Shown here in pieces: positions 44,273 through 55,385 of a stretch of 64,000 nucleotides of DNA. Location of the stretch: contig NZ_AP018722.1 of assembly GCF_004001325.1 (NCBI RefSeq), forward strand, positions 2,232,001 through 2,296,000. The letters run 5' to 3'. A program made the translations under genes and the position numbers. This stretch comes from Thiomicrorhabdus aquaedulcis (GTDB lineage Bacteria; Pseudomonadota; Gammaproteobacteria; Thiomicrospirales; Thiomicrospiraceae). Within the stretch, counting starts at the first letter, position 1; each line of letters opens with the position of its first letter. The notes below the pieces were generated by a model, which saw nothing but the letters and a program-made list of their open reading frames with translations, was not told the origin of the DNA and did not search any database.

Positions 44273-46537
44273 TTAAAAATCTGACCACTCTTGATTGTTA
44301 ACCGGTGTAATTTTTGGTTTAACCAGGCCTGGTAAGGCTGGTTTATAACCTGTTGTTACATCCGATTTAGAATCCGGTCTTAAATTAGGTTTTACACTGT
44401 GTTTAACATCGGCTTTTGCTATTGTTTTTACACTGCTTTTTACGCTACTTTTAACACTGGTTGAGCGCAAGTTTTCTTGGCCAATGTTAAAAAACGCCAT
44501 GTCGTCTTGCAACACATTGGCCTGCTCGCTTAGGCTGGCCGCCGCGGCACTGGTTTCTTCTACTAAGGCGGCGTTTTGTTGGGTGACGCTGTCTATTTGT
44601 CCAATGGCTACGTGCACTTGACTGATGCCTTGCGATTGCTCTACCGAGGCTTGCGCTATTTGTTCTATCATTTGGGCAACGCCGTTAATCGATTGATTTA
44701 TGCCTTGCAGTACTTCGCCCGATTGTGCGGCTAATTTGGTGCCGTCGTCTATGCGGGCAACGCTTTCGCTAATAAGCGTTTTGATGTCTTTGGCGGCTTC
44801 GGCTGATTTTTGCGCTAGGTTGCGTACTTCACTGGCCACCACGGCAAAGCCTCGGCCGTGTTCGCCGGCGCGGGCGGCTTCTACGGCGGCGTTTAGCGCT
44901 AATAAGTTGGTCTGAAACGCTATGCCGTCTATTAGACTGACTATGTCGGCTATTTTATGGCTTGATTGTTGAATGCTGTTCATGGCGTTGATGGTTTTTT
45001 CCATCACGTCTACGCCTTGATGTGCTTCGTGTTGCACTTGTTGGGTAACCGTTGAGGCTTGACGGGCGTTGTCGGTGTTTTGTTGTACGGCCGAGTTCAT
45101 TTGATCCATGGTGGCGCTGGTTTGTTCTAAGGCGGCGGCTTGTTCTTGCACGCGTTCGCTTAAGCTTAACGAGCCTTGCGAGACTTCTTCGGAGGCGCTG
45201 CTGACAATGTTGGCGGCGGCTACGGCTTGTGAAACAACGTCGGTTAGCTTTTTAGCGGTGGTGTTAATGCCGTCTTTTAAGGTTTGTAGCTCGCCGTGGT
45301 ATTGCCCGGTAACTTTTTGGGTTAAATCGCCATGCGATTGGCTTAACACAACGTGCGCTATCTCTTTTACGGCACTTTCGAGCGTGTTCATTGAGCTGTT
45401 AATTGAGTCTTTTAAGGCCGCTAGCATGCCGTGGGCTTGGGTGTTTACGCGGGTTTCAAATCGCCCTTCTTTCATGGCGTGCATTACCAAGTTTACTTCG
45501 GTAATGACGGTGTTAATGCTTTGCAATGCGCCTTCTACTTGACCTGAAAATGCTTTGGGTACTTTAGTGTCCATCTTTAGGTCAAACTGGCCTTGCTCAA
45601 GACCGGTCATGACTTTGCTTAGTTCGCTCATCATAAACGCCACGCTGGTGGCTGAATCGTTAACGCCTTGTTTAAGCGTTTGCAGTCCACCCACGTAATT
45701 GCCTTGTACGCGCTGACTAAAATCACTTTTGGCCATGGCGCTTAATACGCCATTGGCTTCGTTAATGGCGCACTCTAAACGCGCCAATAAATCATTAAAC
45801 GCGCTGGCCGCTTGCCCTACTTCGTCCATGCTGGTGATGGGCACACGTGCACTAAAGTCACCTTGTGCTTGCACTGCTGTAGCCACTGAAACCAATCTAT
45901 TAAGCGGTACCGTAATGGCTCTTAAGGTTATAACACCAAAGATTCCAGCCAGCACCAAGACCACGATGGCAATCATAATGGCAAACTGCATAGTCTGATG
46001 GTAGGTGGCTTGGCTTGTGGTGTAGACCTCTTTTGCAACCGACAACTGTAAATTAACCAGCTCGGTTATGGCTTCCGATATAGGGTCAATAATTGCATAC
46101 AGTTTTTGAATGCTAAAGGCTTCTATTTCGGCCATATTGCGTTGTTTAACTAATTCAATCAGCTTGGTAATAGCCAAGTCACCGGCGGTCATTAATGCTT
46201 CAGCTTCTTGTGCCAGCGTGGTTTCTTGTTCGGTTAACTCTGTGCTTAGGTAGGCTTGCCAAATAGTGTGTATTTCTGTTTGTGCGCTTATTAAAGACTC
46301 TTCCGCTTGCGTCCAATTTATATTGCCATTGCGCAGTTTATGGTTGGTGTCTACTACCTTAACTGCATAGTCATCGGCAATAACTTTAAGCTGTTGCAAC
46401 GGCACCACTCGGTCGTTATAAATTTGCGCCATTTTATTGTTTGCTGATTGCAACAACATCAGGCCTATTACAATTGCAATCACCGCAAATGCGGTAAATA
46501 CGCTTCCTAATATAAAAATACGGTTTTTAATACTCAT
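44273..46537 (-). CDS. Methyl-accepting chemotaxis protein (second periplasmic-sensor receptor)
   Basis: A 754-residue receptor starting [14 protein letters not shown]. It has TM1 (8-30), a periplasmic helical sensor (about 32-185), TM2 at about 188-210, HAMP and the signalling hairpin, and ends EWSDF. A Lys/Ser-rich linker with [12 protein letters not shown] repeats precedes the tether. A 1.2-kb stretch (44476-45674) is almost identical in DNA to the receptor at 39788, while the sensor halves differ. That indicates recent duplication or conversion of the output half. Confidence 0.9.
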   Translation of the reverse strand: MSIKNRIFILGSVFTAFAVIAIVIGLMLLQSANNKMAQIYNDRVVPLQQLKVIADDYAVKVVDTNHKLRNGNINWTQAEESLISAQTEIHTIWQAYLSTELTEQETTLAQEAEALMTAGDLAITKLIELVKQRNMAEIEAFSIQKLYAIIDPISEAITELVNLQLSVAKEVYTTSQATYHQTMQFAIMIAIVVLVLAGIFGVITLRAITVPLNRLVSVATAVQAQGDFSARVPITSMDEVGQAASAFNDLLARLECAINEANGVLSAMAKSDFSQRVQGNYVGGLQTLKQGVNDSATSVAFMMSELSKVMTGLEQGQFDLKMDTKVPKAFSGQVEGALQSINTVITEVNLVMHAMKEGRFETRVNTQAHGMLAALKDSINSSMNTLESAVKEIAHVVLSQSHGDLTQKVTGQYHGELQTLKDGINTTAKKLTDVVSQAVAAANIVSSASEEVSQGSLSLSERVQEQAAALEQTSATMDQMNSAVQQNTDNARQASTVTQQVQHEAHQGVDVMEKTINAMNSIQQSSHKIADIVSLIDGIAFQTNLLALNAAVEAARAGEHGRGFAVVASEVRNLAQKSAEAAKDIKTLISESVARIDDGTKLAAQSGEVLQGINQSINGVAQMIEQIAQASVEQSQGISQVHVAIGQIDSVTQQNAALVEETSAAAASLSEQANVLQDDMAFFNIGQENLRSTSVKSSVKSSVKTIAKADVKHSVKPNLRPDSKSDVTTGYKPALPGLVKPKITPVNNQEWSDF

Positions 46538-46594
46538 AAAATACTCCACGACTTTGCTTTGCTTTTAAAGTGACTAAACTTAAACCCTACTAAA

Positions 46595-46642
46595 CTGTTC
46601 TTATATAAAGAGAGCTTTGCACAAAGCTCTTTACAAGAACAG
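46595..46642. other. Long imperfect palindrome upstream of a chemoreceptor gene
   Basis: CTGTTCTT pairs with AAGAACAG, enclosing AGAGCTTTGCACAAAGCTCT, itself a perfect 20-bp palindrome. It lies about 60-105 bp upstream of the receptor start at 46537, where a regulator site or leader hairpin is plausible. The rest of the gap 46550-46921 shows no gene. Confidence 0.5.
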
Positions 46643-46873
46643 GATTCATAAATTTAAGGCCTCTAACTTGCTATTAGAACTTAAAAGTAAAAAAAGTTTA
46701 TGAATATTATATTGTATAAAAGAATAAAAAGAATAAAAGGTTTAATGTGAACATTTAACGCATTTGTCATAAATAAAAACAGCCGTTTTTGAATAAAAAA
46801 ACCCCGCTAAATTTAAAAGACCTAAGCAAAAGCACACCCTAGCCGCACCCAAAAAAGCTCTTGACTGGCGACT

Positions 46874-46887
46874 TATACCTAAGTATA
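46874..46887. promoter_or_regulatory. Candidate ModE operator upstream of modE
   Basis: TATACCTAAGTATA is a perfect-arm palindrome 35 bp before the modE start. Its CCTAAGTA core recurs upstream of modA (47785-47792). A shared operator for molybdate autoregulation is a reasonable inference. Confidence 0.4.
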
Positions 46888-46921
46888 GTTTGCAGCTCGA
46901 TACTTACCCGAGCACATATCC

Positions 46922-47731
46922 ATGCTGCCTACGCCAGACACCTATAATCAACCCGAATTTTATGCCCCCTGGCATGTCCATTTGGGCACAGGCGACATCA
47001 GTCCGCGCCGTTTGCACTTATTGCAAGCCATTGAAGCCACTGGCAGTATGGCGGCGGCGGCCAGGCAAGTGGGCATGACCTACAAAGCGGCGTGGGACGC
47101 GGTTGAAATTATGAACAACTTGGCTGGGGTAATTTTGGTTAATCGGCAACACGGCGGCAAAGGCGGTGGCGGCGCTACGTTAACCGGCACGGGCATGCAA
47201 ATTGTGACCATGCACGAACGCCTGTCGGCCATGCAAGCCATGTGGATGGCCAGTTTAGACCACACCGAGGCTGATATTTTGCCTCTAATGCGGAGAATTA
47301 AAATGCAAACCAGCGCCCGAAACAGCTTTTACGGCACCGTCCAATCCATTAAAAAAGGCGCGGTGAATGCCGAAGTGGTGCTTAAACTGCAAGGCAATGA
47401 CCACATTGTGGCCACCGTTACCAGCGACAGCATTGAGCGCATGAATTTAAAAGAGGGTGCTACCGCGTGGGCATTGGTAAAAGCCAGTTGGGTGGTGTTG
47501 GCCAGCCCCGATTGCCAAGGCAAAACCAGTGCGCGCAACACGTTGTGCGGCACCGTAAGCCGCATTAGCCAAGGACCGGTGAATGTCGAGGTCATACTCG
47601 AGCTGCAAGGCGGCAACACTTTAGCGGCCATTATTACCAACAGCGCCCTGCACGATTTAAAACTCAGCGAAGGCGTTAAAATGTGCGCTTTAATTAAAGC
47701 CTCGCATGTTTTATTGGGGGTAGATCATTAA
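46922..47731 (+). CDS. modE: Molybdate-responsive regulator ModE
   Basis: A 269-residue ModE. The N-terminal winged helix contains RRLHLLQAIEATGSMAAAAR and MTYKAAWDAVEIMNNL. It is followed by two tandem Mop (TOBE) domains (about 125-195 and 197-265), each starting SARN(S/T)(F/L)xGTVxxI and binding molybdate at the dimer interface. It would repress the modABC genes directly downstream when molybdate is plentiful. A hairpin terminator separates it from modA. Confidence 0.93.
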   Translation: MLPTPDTYNQPEFYAPWHVHLGTGDISPRRLHLLQAIEATGSMAAAARQVGMTYKAAWDAVEIMNNLAGVILVNRQHGGKGGGGATLTGTGMQIVTMHERLSAMQAMWMASLDHTEADILPLMRRIKMQTSARNSFYGTVQSIKKGAVNAEVVLKLQGNDHIVATVTSDSIERMNLKEGATAWALVKASWVVLASPDCQGKTSARNTLCGTVSRISQGPVNVEVILELQGGNTLAAIITNSALHDLKLSEGVKMCALIKASHVLLGVDH

Positions 47732-47742
47732 CGTTGCACCCT

Positions 47743-47766
47743 AGCCCCCCTGTTCTGGGGGTTTTT
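47743..47766 (+). terminator. Rho-independent terminator after modE
   Basis: CCCCC and GGGGG form a stem around TGTTCT, followed by a T5 run. It lies 12 bp after the modE stop. Confidence 0.75.
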
Positions 47767-47780
47767 AACGATTTTCGATA

Positions 47781-47796
47781 TAGCCCTAAGTAACTA
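47781..47796. promoter_or_regulatory. Candidate ModE operator upstream of modA
   Basis: TAGCCCTAAGTAACTA shares CCTAAGTA with the palindrome before modE and sits 36-51 bp upstream of the modA ATG. Confidence 0.35.
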
Positions 47797-47831
47797 TTGA
47801 TACAATTCATACACTATAAAAAGGAACACGC

Positions 47832-48605
47832 ATGAAACTAAAACACGTTTTACCAGGCCTGGTCATTAGCTTTGTAGCCGCCACGCAGTCTAGCGTTGCA
47901 ACGGCCGCCGAAGTTACCGCCGCTGTGGCCGCCAACTTTACTAAAACCATTGAAGACATTGGGGTCGAATTTACCAAAGAGACCGGTCACACCATTCGCT
48001 TTTCGTTTGGACCTACCGGCAAGTTGTACGCACAAATTAAAAATGGGGCGCCCTTTGACCTGTTTTTTGCCGCCGACGACAAAGCCCCACAACGCGCCAT
48101 TGACGATGGCGTAGCCGTCAAAGACAGCAAATTTGTATACGCCCAGGGCGTGTTAGTGTTGTACAGCCCTACCTTGCCCGTGGCCAATGAGGCGTTAAGC
48201 GTGTTAAAAAAAGCTAACTTTAGACACCTGTCCATCGCCAACCCAAAAACCGCCCCTTACGGCGCGCAAGCCGAGGTATTTTTAACCAAAATGGGTCTGT
48301 ACGATTCGCTTAAACCCAAACTGGTTAACGGCGAAAGCATTGCCCACGCGTTTCAGTACGTAGCCACCAAAAATGCCGAGATTGGCTTTGTTGCCAAATC
48401 GCAAGTGGTTGACCCATCCAGTCCAGCCTACAAAAACGGCCAATATTGGGAAGTGCCCCAAGCCGATTACCACCCCATTAATCAAGCCGCCGTTATCACT
48501 CAAAAAGGTGAAAATAACCCGGCCGCCAAAGCGTTTATGCAATACATGAAATCGCCCAAAGCCATCGAGATTATTCAGCGTTACGGCTACAATCTGCCCA
48601 ATTAA
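47832..48605 (+). CDS. modA: Molybdate-binding periplasmic protein ModA
   Basis: A 257-residue solute-binding protein. A signal peptide (cleavage after TAA near residue 26) is followed by AEVTAAVAANFTKTIEDIGV, FSFGPTGKLYAQIKNGAPFD, LFFAADDKAP and SIANPKTAPYGAQAEV, all typical of ModA. It delivers molybdate to ModBC. A copy of ACCAGGCCTGGT (47852-47863) lies in the signal sequence and reads PGLV. A ribosome site AAAGGA precedes the ATG. Confidence 0.93.
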   Translation: MKLKHVLPGLVISFVAATQSSVATAAEVTAAVAANFTKTIEDIGVEFTKETGHTIRFSFGPTGKLYAQIKNGAPFDLFFAADDKAPQRAIDDGVAVKDSKFVYAQGVLVLYSPTLPVANEALSVLKKANFRHLSIANPKTAPYGAQAEVFLTKMGLYDSLKPKLVNGESIAHAFQYVATKNAEIGFVAKSQVVDPSSPAYKNGQYWEVPQADYHPINQAAVITQKGENNPAAKAFMQYMKSPKAIEIIQRYGYNLPN

Positions 48606-48640
48606 ACGATTGGCCTATTCAAACCTACTGAGAACACCAC

Positions 48641-49336
48641 ATGCTTGAACTCTTTGGCACTCAAATAAATTTGCAACCCATTTGGCTTACCCTAGAGGTG
48701 GCCACCTACACCACTCTTATTTTACTGGTGATTGGTACGCCCTTGGCCTGGTGGATGTCGCAAATGCAGTCGTCCAGCAAAATTCTTTTAGAAGCGTTGG
48801 TGGCATTACCCCTCGTGTTACCGCCGACAGTATTGGGGTTTTACCTGCTGATTGCCATGAATCCCACCGGACCAGTGACCGAGTTTTTACGATTTTTTGG
48901 CTTTGATGGTCAGCTTACCTTTAGCAAAATGGGGTTGGTTATTGGCTCGGTGTTTTACTCTTTGCCCTTTGCGGTACAACCCTTAATGCACGCGTTTGAG
49001 GCGATTCCGCACCGTTTATTGGACGCCGCCGCGACCTTACGCGCCGGAATTCTAGACCGTTTTTTTACCATTGTAGTCCCACTGTCGCAACGCGGATTTT
49101 TAGTGGCCGCCACCTTAACTTTTGCCCACACGGTGGGCGAGTTTGGCGTGGTGCTGATGGTGGGCGGGAATATTCCGGGCGAAACCCGCATGGTGTCCAT
49201 TGATATTTTTGACCATGTGGAGTCCATGCAATACGACCAAGCGCACATTTTATCGGGCATGATGCTGGTATTTTCGCTAGCGGTATTAATGCTGGTATAC
49301 GGCTTAAATCGTCGTTTTGGCGTAAAGGTAGGTTAA
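48641..49336 (+). CDS. modB: Molybdate ABC permease ModB
   Basis: A 231-residue permease with five or six membrane segments. The MetI-type EAA loop is visible around LLDAAATLRAGILDRFFTIV, and ALPLVLPPTVLGFYLL is characteristic of ModB. It starts 35 bp after modA and ends 3 bp before modC. Confidence 0.93.
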   Translation: MLELFGTQINLQPIWLTLEVATYTTLILLVIGTPLAWWMSQMQSSSKILLEALVALPLVLPPTVLGFYLLIAMNPTGPVTEFLRFFGFDGQLTFSKMGLVIGSVFYSLPFAVQPLMHAFEAIPHRLLDAAATLRAGILDRFFTIVVPLSQRGFLVAATLTFAHTVGEFGVVLMVGGNIPGETRMVSIDIFDHVESMQYDQAHILSGMMLVFSLAVLMLVYGLNRRFGVKVG

Positions 49337-49339
49337 CCG

Positions 49340-50416
49340 ATGAACCCAAGCACCTTAACCGGAAACCTAAGTTTAAACCTGGGCGGATTTGCGCTTAACT
49401 CAGGCGCCTTTACCTTACCGCTACACGGCGTGACCGTGCTATTTGGGCGCTCTGGCAGTGGCAAAAGCACCTTGTTGCGTGCGATTGCTGGGCTGGATAA
49501 ACGCACAACCGGACAATTGACCATGAACGACGTACTTTGGCAAAACGGCCATCACGCCCTACCCACGCCCAAACGCCATATTGGTTTTGTATTTCAAGAC
49601 GCAGCGCTGTTTCCGCACATGACGGTACGTCAAAACTTACTGTACGGCGTAAAGCGTCTGCCCAAAAACCACCCCGTGGCCAACTTTGATAAAATTGTCG
49701 AGCGCGTTGGCATTGCCGACAAACTCGAGCGCAGCGTGACCTATTTATCGGGCGGCGAACGCCAACGCGTGGCCATTGCGCGGGCGTTACTCATGTCACC
49801 TAAACTGCTGTGTATGGACGAACCCCTGTCGGCACTTGACTGGCGTGCCAAAGCCGAACTACTGGGTTTAATAGAAGAGTTGGTGGCGGAATTTAACCTG
49901 CCCGTGTTGTACATTACCCACGCGCCGGTCGAAGTCGAACGCCTAGCCAATCAGATTGTGTTTATGAAAGACGGCCAAATTGAAACCATCGAAACCCTGC
50001 AACAGGCACTAAAAAGACCCGACTCCCCCTTGTTTGACCAACAAGGTGCGGTGTCGGTGCTTATGGGTCAACCCGGCGATATGGCAGACGGCTTGCGAAC
50101 CCTTAACATTGGCACCGACAGCCTGTTTATAAGTCCAACTCACCACATTGGCACTCAAGACGTCCGCATTAGAGTCTTAGCGCGTGACGTCAGTTTGGCG
50201 CTGTCCAATCCCCAAGATTTAAGCATAGTCAATCACCTGCGCGTCACCATTGAAGAACTGATTGCCTTAGACCCCCATCGTCTTTTGGTGCGCTTAACCC
50301 TTAAAGACGGCCAACACCTGTTTGCCGAAATCACTCAGGCCTCGGCCAAACGCCTTAACCTACAACCAGGCCTGGTGGTTTACGCGCTGATTAAATCAGT
50401 GGCGATGAGTGAATAA
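49340..50416 (+). CDS. modC: Molybdate ABC ATPase ModC
   Basis: A 358-residue ATPase: Walker A GRSGSGKSTLL, signature LSGGERQRVAIARALL, Walker B LLCMDEPLSALD and the switch His in LYITHAPVEVE. A C-terminal Mop/TOBE domain (about 292-356) provides molybdate feedback, and ACCAGGCCTGGT (50365-50376) encodes its PGLV turn. It completes the modABC operon. Confidence 0.93.
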   Translation: MNPSTLTGNLSLNLGGFALNSGAFTLPLHGVTVLFGRSGSGKSTLLRAIAGLDKRTTGQLTMNDVLWQNGHHALPTPKRHIGFVFQDAALFPHMTVRQNLLYGVKRLPKNHPVANFDKIVERVGIADKLERSVTYLSGGERQRVAIARALLMSPKLLCMDEPLSALDWRAKAELLGLIEELVAEFNLPVLYITHAPVEVERLANQIVFMKDGQIETIETLQQALKRPDSPLFDQQGAVSVLMGQPGDMADGLRTLNIGTDSLFISPTHHIGTQDVRIRVLARDVSLALSNPQDLSIVNHLRVTIEELIALDPHRLLVRLTLKDGQHLFAEITQASAKRLNLQPGLVVYALIKSVAMSE

Positions 50417-50436
50417 ATAAAACATAAAATAGACTT

Positions 50437-50448
50437 ACCAGGCCTGGT
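50437..50448. repeat. Iterated palindrome ACCAGGCCTGGT (representative copy)
   Basis: Exact 12-mers start at 529, 7052, 39588, 42947, 44322, 47852, 50365, 50437, 52861, 55320 and 62856. The central CCAGGCCTGG also starts at 2341, 9353, 10126, 52490 and 63757. One-mismatch forms are at 345, 7759, 29722, 50597 and 53241. Copies lie in genes and between them. In genes they read as PGLV or QAW. The chance expectation for a given 10-mer in 64 kb is about 0.06. Confidence 0.95.
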
Positions 50449-50474
50449 AAGTACTGCTGTTTTAGTTCATAAAT

Positions 50475-50515
50475 TAAAAAAGCCCGCCAAACTTTCGTTT
50501 AGGCGGGCTTTTTTG
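50475..50515. terminator. Bidirectional terminator between modC and katG
   Basis: AAAAAGCCCGCC and GGCGGGCTTTTTT form a strong stem with A/T tails on both sides. Confidence 0.92.
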
Positions 50516-50557
50516 TTTAAACATAGTGACTAAAGCAGACTAGACAGACTAGGCTGA

Positions 50558-52744
<2,187 letters not shown>

Positions 52745-52912
52745 TTATTGACAATACGAAGTTTTATTGTAAACAGCTTACCGATAGCATGTATTGATAT
52801 TTTTTTATAACAACAATAGGTAAAAACTATTGACTAGGCAAGCCTATAAAAACCAACTTGACCAGGCCTGGTCTGTTAATGAACGATACAAAAATAAAAT
52901 AGGATTACCACT

Positions 52913-53164
52913 TTATGCTTTTTTAACAACGCCAATAATAGACAACAAAATAACCGCACCAAGTGTGGCAGTAATAATTGAACCCATTAATCCGTAAGCT
53001 GAAATACCCACCAAGCCAAAAACAAAGCTGCCCAAAACCGCACCTATAATTCCGACAATAATATTGCCAACCAAGCCAAACCCATGACCTTTCATTATAT
53101 TACCGGCCAGCCAACCGGCCAGTCCGCCAATCGCTAAAATAATAATTAAAGCGGTTATGTCCAT
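52913..53164 (-). CDS. GlsB/YeaQ/YmgE-family small membrane protein
   Basis: An 83-residue protein with three glycine-rich membrane helices: ALIIILAIGGLAGWLAGNIM, FGLVGNIIVGIIGAVLGSFV and TATLGAVILLSIIGVV. It matches the transglycosylase-associated family, which is stress-induced in enterobacteria and of unclear function. A GGAGG ribosome site precedes the ATG. Two iterated-palindrome copies lie just beyond each end. Confidence 0.85.
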   Translation of the reverse strand: MDITALIIILAIGGLAGWLAGNIMKGHGFGLVGNIIVGIIGAVLGSFVFGLVGISAYGLMGSIITATLGAVILLSIIGVVKKA

Positions 53165-53384
53165 GATGCCTCCATTAGGATTATTAGGTTTTTTAAAAGG
53201 TTAAAAACATTTTTAACCTTACAAAACTCTAAACCATACTAACAGGCCTGGTTAAATTTACCTTGGTCAATTGCAGGCTCGCCTTAATCAAAAACAAAAT
53301 AATGGCCATTTTGTTATTCTTAAATCATAAATTTAAATTCTAAATTTTTGCGCTTTAACACGCTTACGACCTTGACCCATAAAC

Positions 53385-54317
53385 TCATTTTTTTAAAAAC
53401 AACGCTTCTGCGTTTTCATGCGCCAATCGTCTGGCCACATCGTCGGGCAGTTGCCCAAGCCAGGCGCGTATGTTGGATACCACGGTGTCAAAATTGTGCC
53501 ATCGGTTAACGCTGTAAGTGTCCACTCCCACCAAAAAACGCTGCGAATGCGCCACAAACAACGCGTGCCATTCGGGTTTTAAACGCCCCGCGTCATCCAC
53601 AAACAACGCATCGCGCACGGTGGTATCAATGTACAAACCTTGTGGGTAGCGGTTTAACATATCCGCTAAAAACGCAGGTTCGGGCTGAGTGCCTAAATGC
53701 GCCCAAAGCACCACGGCTTTGGGGTTAATGCTAAAGATTTCGCCAATAATCTCTGCGTCGGAATGCACTTGAAGCATCAAGTTACGCTCGGCCGCTATCT
53801 CAACCACTTTGCGCAATACTGGACTTTTTTGATGCTCTTTAAACAGGTGAAACTCGCCAATGCCTCTGTAAATTCCGCTTTTTAACTGGCGCTCAATCCG
53901 TTCAATCACCGCCCAGTTATCGCCCCATCGACCTTTTTCGGCCAACGATTCATAAAACGCCAAAAACGGCACAATTTTATCGGGTGCGGCGCGATACAAG
54001 GCCTCGGTGCCGTCATTAGGCGTGCTTGAAATAAGCGCGTGACTGATGCGATTACGTTCAAATATCTGCAAAACTTGCTGTGACGAAAACGCTTGACTGT
54101 CTTCGCCACCGTAATGCAAATGGGCATCAAAAATAGGCAAAACAGACGTCTTTGTTTGCGCCAAATGGCTGTTAGCCGTTGCGCTGGCCTGCGCGGTTAG
54201 GCTCATCATCTGCATTAAGGCCGCCAACAACAAACCCATTAAAACGAGCCAAAAACGCTTAAATGAGCCCATTAACTTGGTTTGACTTTGCTGCGATGTG
54301 CGCAGTGTAGGTTGCAT
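53385..54317 (-). CDS. Exported amidohydrolase-family metal-dependent hydrolase
   Basis: A 310-residue protein with a signal peptide (about 1-45, ending AQASA). The mature TIM-barrel has the metal-binding HxH in IFDAHLHYGG, a QVHSDAE block, and VVLWAHLGTQPEP with a later Asp in LVGVDTYSVNRW. It resembles amidohydrolase-2 / TatD-like proteins. The substrate is not evident and it has no operon partner. Confidence 0.7.
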   Translation of the reverse strand: MQPTLRTSQQSQTKLMGSFKRFWLVLMGLLLAALMQMMSLTAQASATANSHLAQTKTSVLPIFDAHLHYGGEDSQAFSSQQVLQIFERNRISHALISSTPNDGTEALYRAAPDKIVPFLAFYESLAEKGRWGDNWAVIERIERQLKSGIYRGIGEFHLFKEHQKSPVLRKVVEIAAERNLMLQVHSDAEIIGEIFSINPKAVVLWAHLGTQPEPAFLADMLNRYPQGLYIDTTVRDALFVDDAGRLKPEWHALFVAHSQRFLVGVDTYSVNRWHNFDTVVSNIRAWLGQLPDDVARRLAHENAEALFLKK

Positions 54318-54397
54318 AACAATCCCCCTGAGTAATAATAAATTCGTGTTAAACTGTTGTTATTAATAAACATCTTACTAAACAGCCTCATTAAAAT

Positions 54398-55306
54398 GTG
54401 AGCAAACTCATGAACGTCTTAAGCGCACCCAGTTTACAGCCTATTCACACACTGGCATCGCAACCTTCGCGCGGTGTGGTAATGCCTGCTGCGCTTGAAA
54501 ACACCACCCGTCAAGACAACGCTCAAGCCGGCGATCTTAACCGTTCAGCGTCAAATACTGCGTTAAATGCGGCGTCCAATACAGCGACCAACCAACCCTC
54601 TAATTTAACCCAAGATAATGCTAAAGATAATGCTAAAGATAATGCCAAAGATAATGCCAAAGATAACTCCAAAGACACCGCCCAACAACAACGCCAAATT
54701 GAAAACGTCTTAACCCAACTGCAAGCCCGCGACCGCGAGGTAAAAACCCACGAACAAGCCCATTTAAGCACCGCCGGCCAATACGCCACAGGGGGCATTA
54801 AATACACCTATCAAACTGGGCCCGATGGCCAAAAATACGCCATTGGCGGCTCGGTCGGCATTGACACTGCACCCATTGCGGGCGATCCAGAAGCCACTAT
54901 ACAAAAAGCCAGAGTGGTTCAACGTGCTGCGTTAGCGCCCGCACAACCGTCCAGTCAAGACATGAGCGTGGCCGCGCAAGCCGCGCAAATGCTCATGCAA
55001 GCCCAGGTTGATTTACGCACTCAAAAAACAGACACTCTTCAAACAGACGATAAAACAGCAGACAATAAACAAACCGAGCCGTCCAAACAAATCCAACCTA
55101 ACACACCAGACAATCAAATGGGCATTACCAATGCAACTTACGCCACTCCCAACGCCCTTAATGCCAACAACCCTGCGCGCAGTGGGTTTGAATTAAGATT
55201 GGCTTTACAACAAAACTCGTTAAATAATTCATTGAATAATTCATTGAATAATTCATTGAATAACTCATTAAATGATTCATTAAATGGCAAGGCACTTAAC
55301 TCGTAA
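54398..55306 (+). CDS. Putative SprA-related metalloprotease-like protein with repeats
   Basis: A 302-residue protein with a GTG start at 54398 (ATG 54410 is possible). The core EVKTHEQAHLSTAGQYATGG contains an HEQAH zinc-protease-like motif, and GPDGQKYAIGGSVGIDTAPI and ATIQKARVVQRAALAP follow. This is the signature of the SprA-related family. It is flanked by two low-complexity tracts built from 12-bp units: DNAK repeats at 54614-54676 and NSLN repeats at about 55214-55287. No signal peptide is clear. The function is unknown. Confidence 0.7.
   Translation: MSKLMNVLSAPSLQPIHTLASQPSRGVVMPAALENTTRQDNAQAGDLNRSASNTALNAASNTATNQPSNLTQDNAKDNAKDNAKDNAKDNSKDTAQQQRQIENVLTQLQARDREVKTHEQAHLSTAGQYATGGIKYTYQTGPDGQKYAIGGSVGIDTAPIAGDPEATIQKARVVQRAALAPAQPSSQDMSVAAQAAQMLMQAQVDLRTQKTDTLQTDDKTADNKQTEPSKQIQPNTPDNQMGITNATYATPNALNANNPARSGFELRLALQQNSLNNSLNNSLNNSLNNSLNDSLNGKALNS
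54614..54676 (+). repeat. 12-bp coding tandem repeat (DNAK)n
   Basis: Five units of GATAATGCTAAA, with later units differing by T-to-C or one altered codon. It encodes DNAK repeated, the last as DNSK. Unit length is a multiple of three, so slippage changes length without a frameshift. Confidence 0.9.
55214..55287 (+). repeat. 12-bp coding tandem repeat (NSLN)n
   Basis: About six units of AATTCATTGAAT-like sequence encode NSLN repeats, with NDSLN near the end of the protein. The central units are identical, so copy number probably varies. Confidence 0.9.
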
Positions 55307-55385
55307 TAAACCCTAAACTACCAGGCCTGGTGGTTTAATTATTTGCCTATTAACGGATATTAAAGCCGTAAAAATCTTATCAAGA

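Noticed and set aside
54614-54676. Short regular repeats that might be a CRISPR array
   Set aside because: The 12-bp units are contiguous without spacers, lie within a reading frame and encode DNAK repeats.
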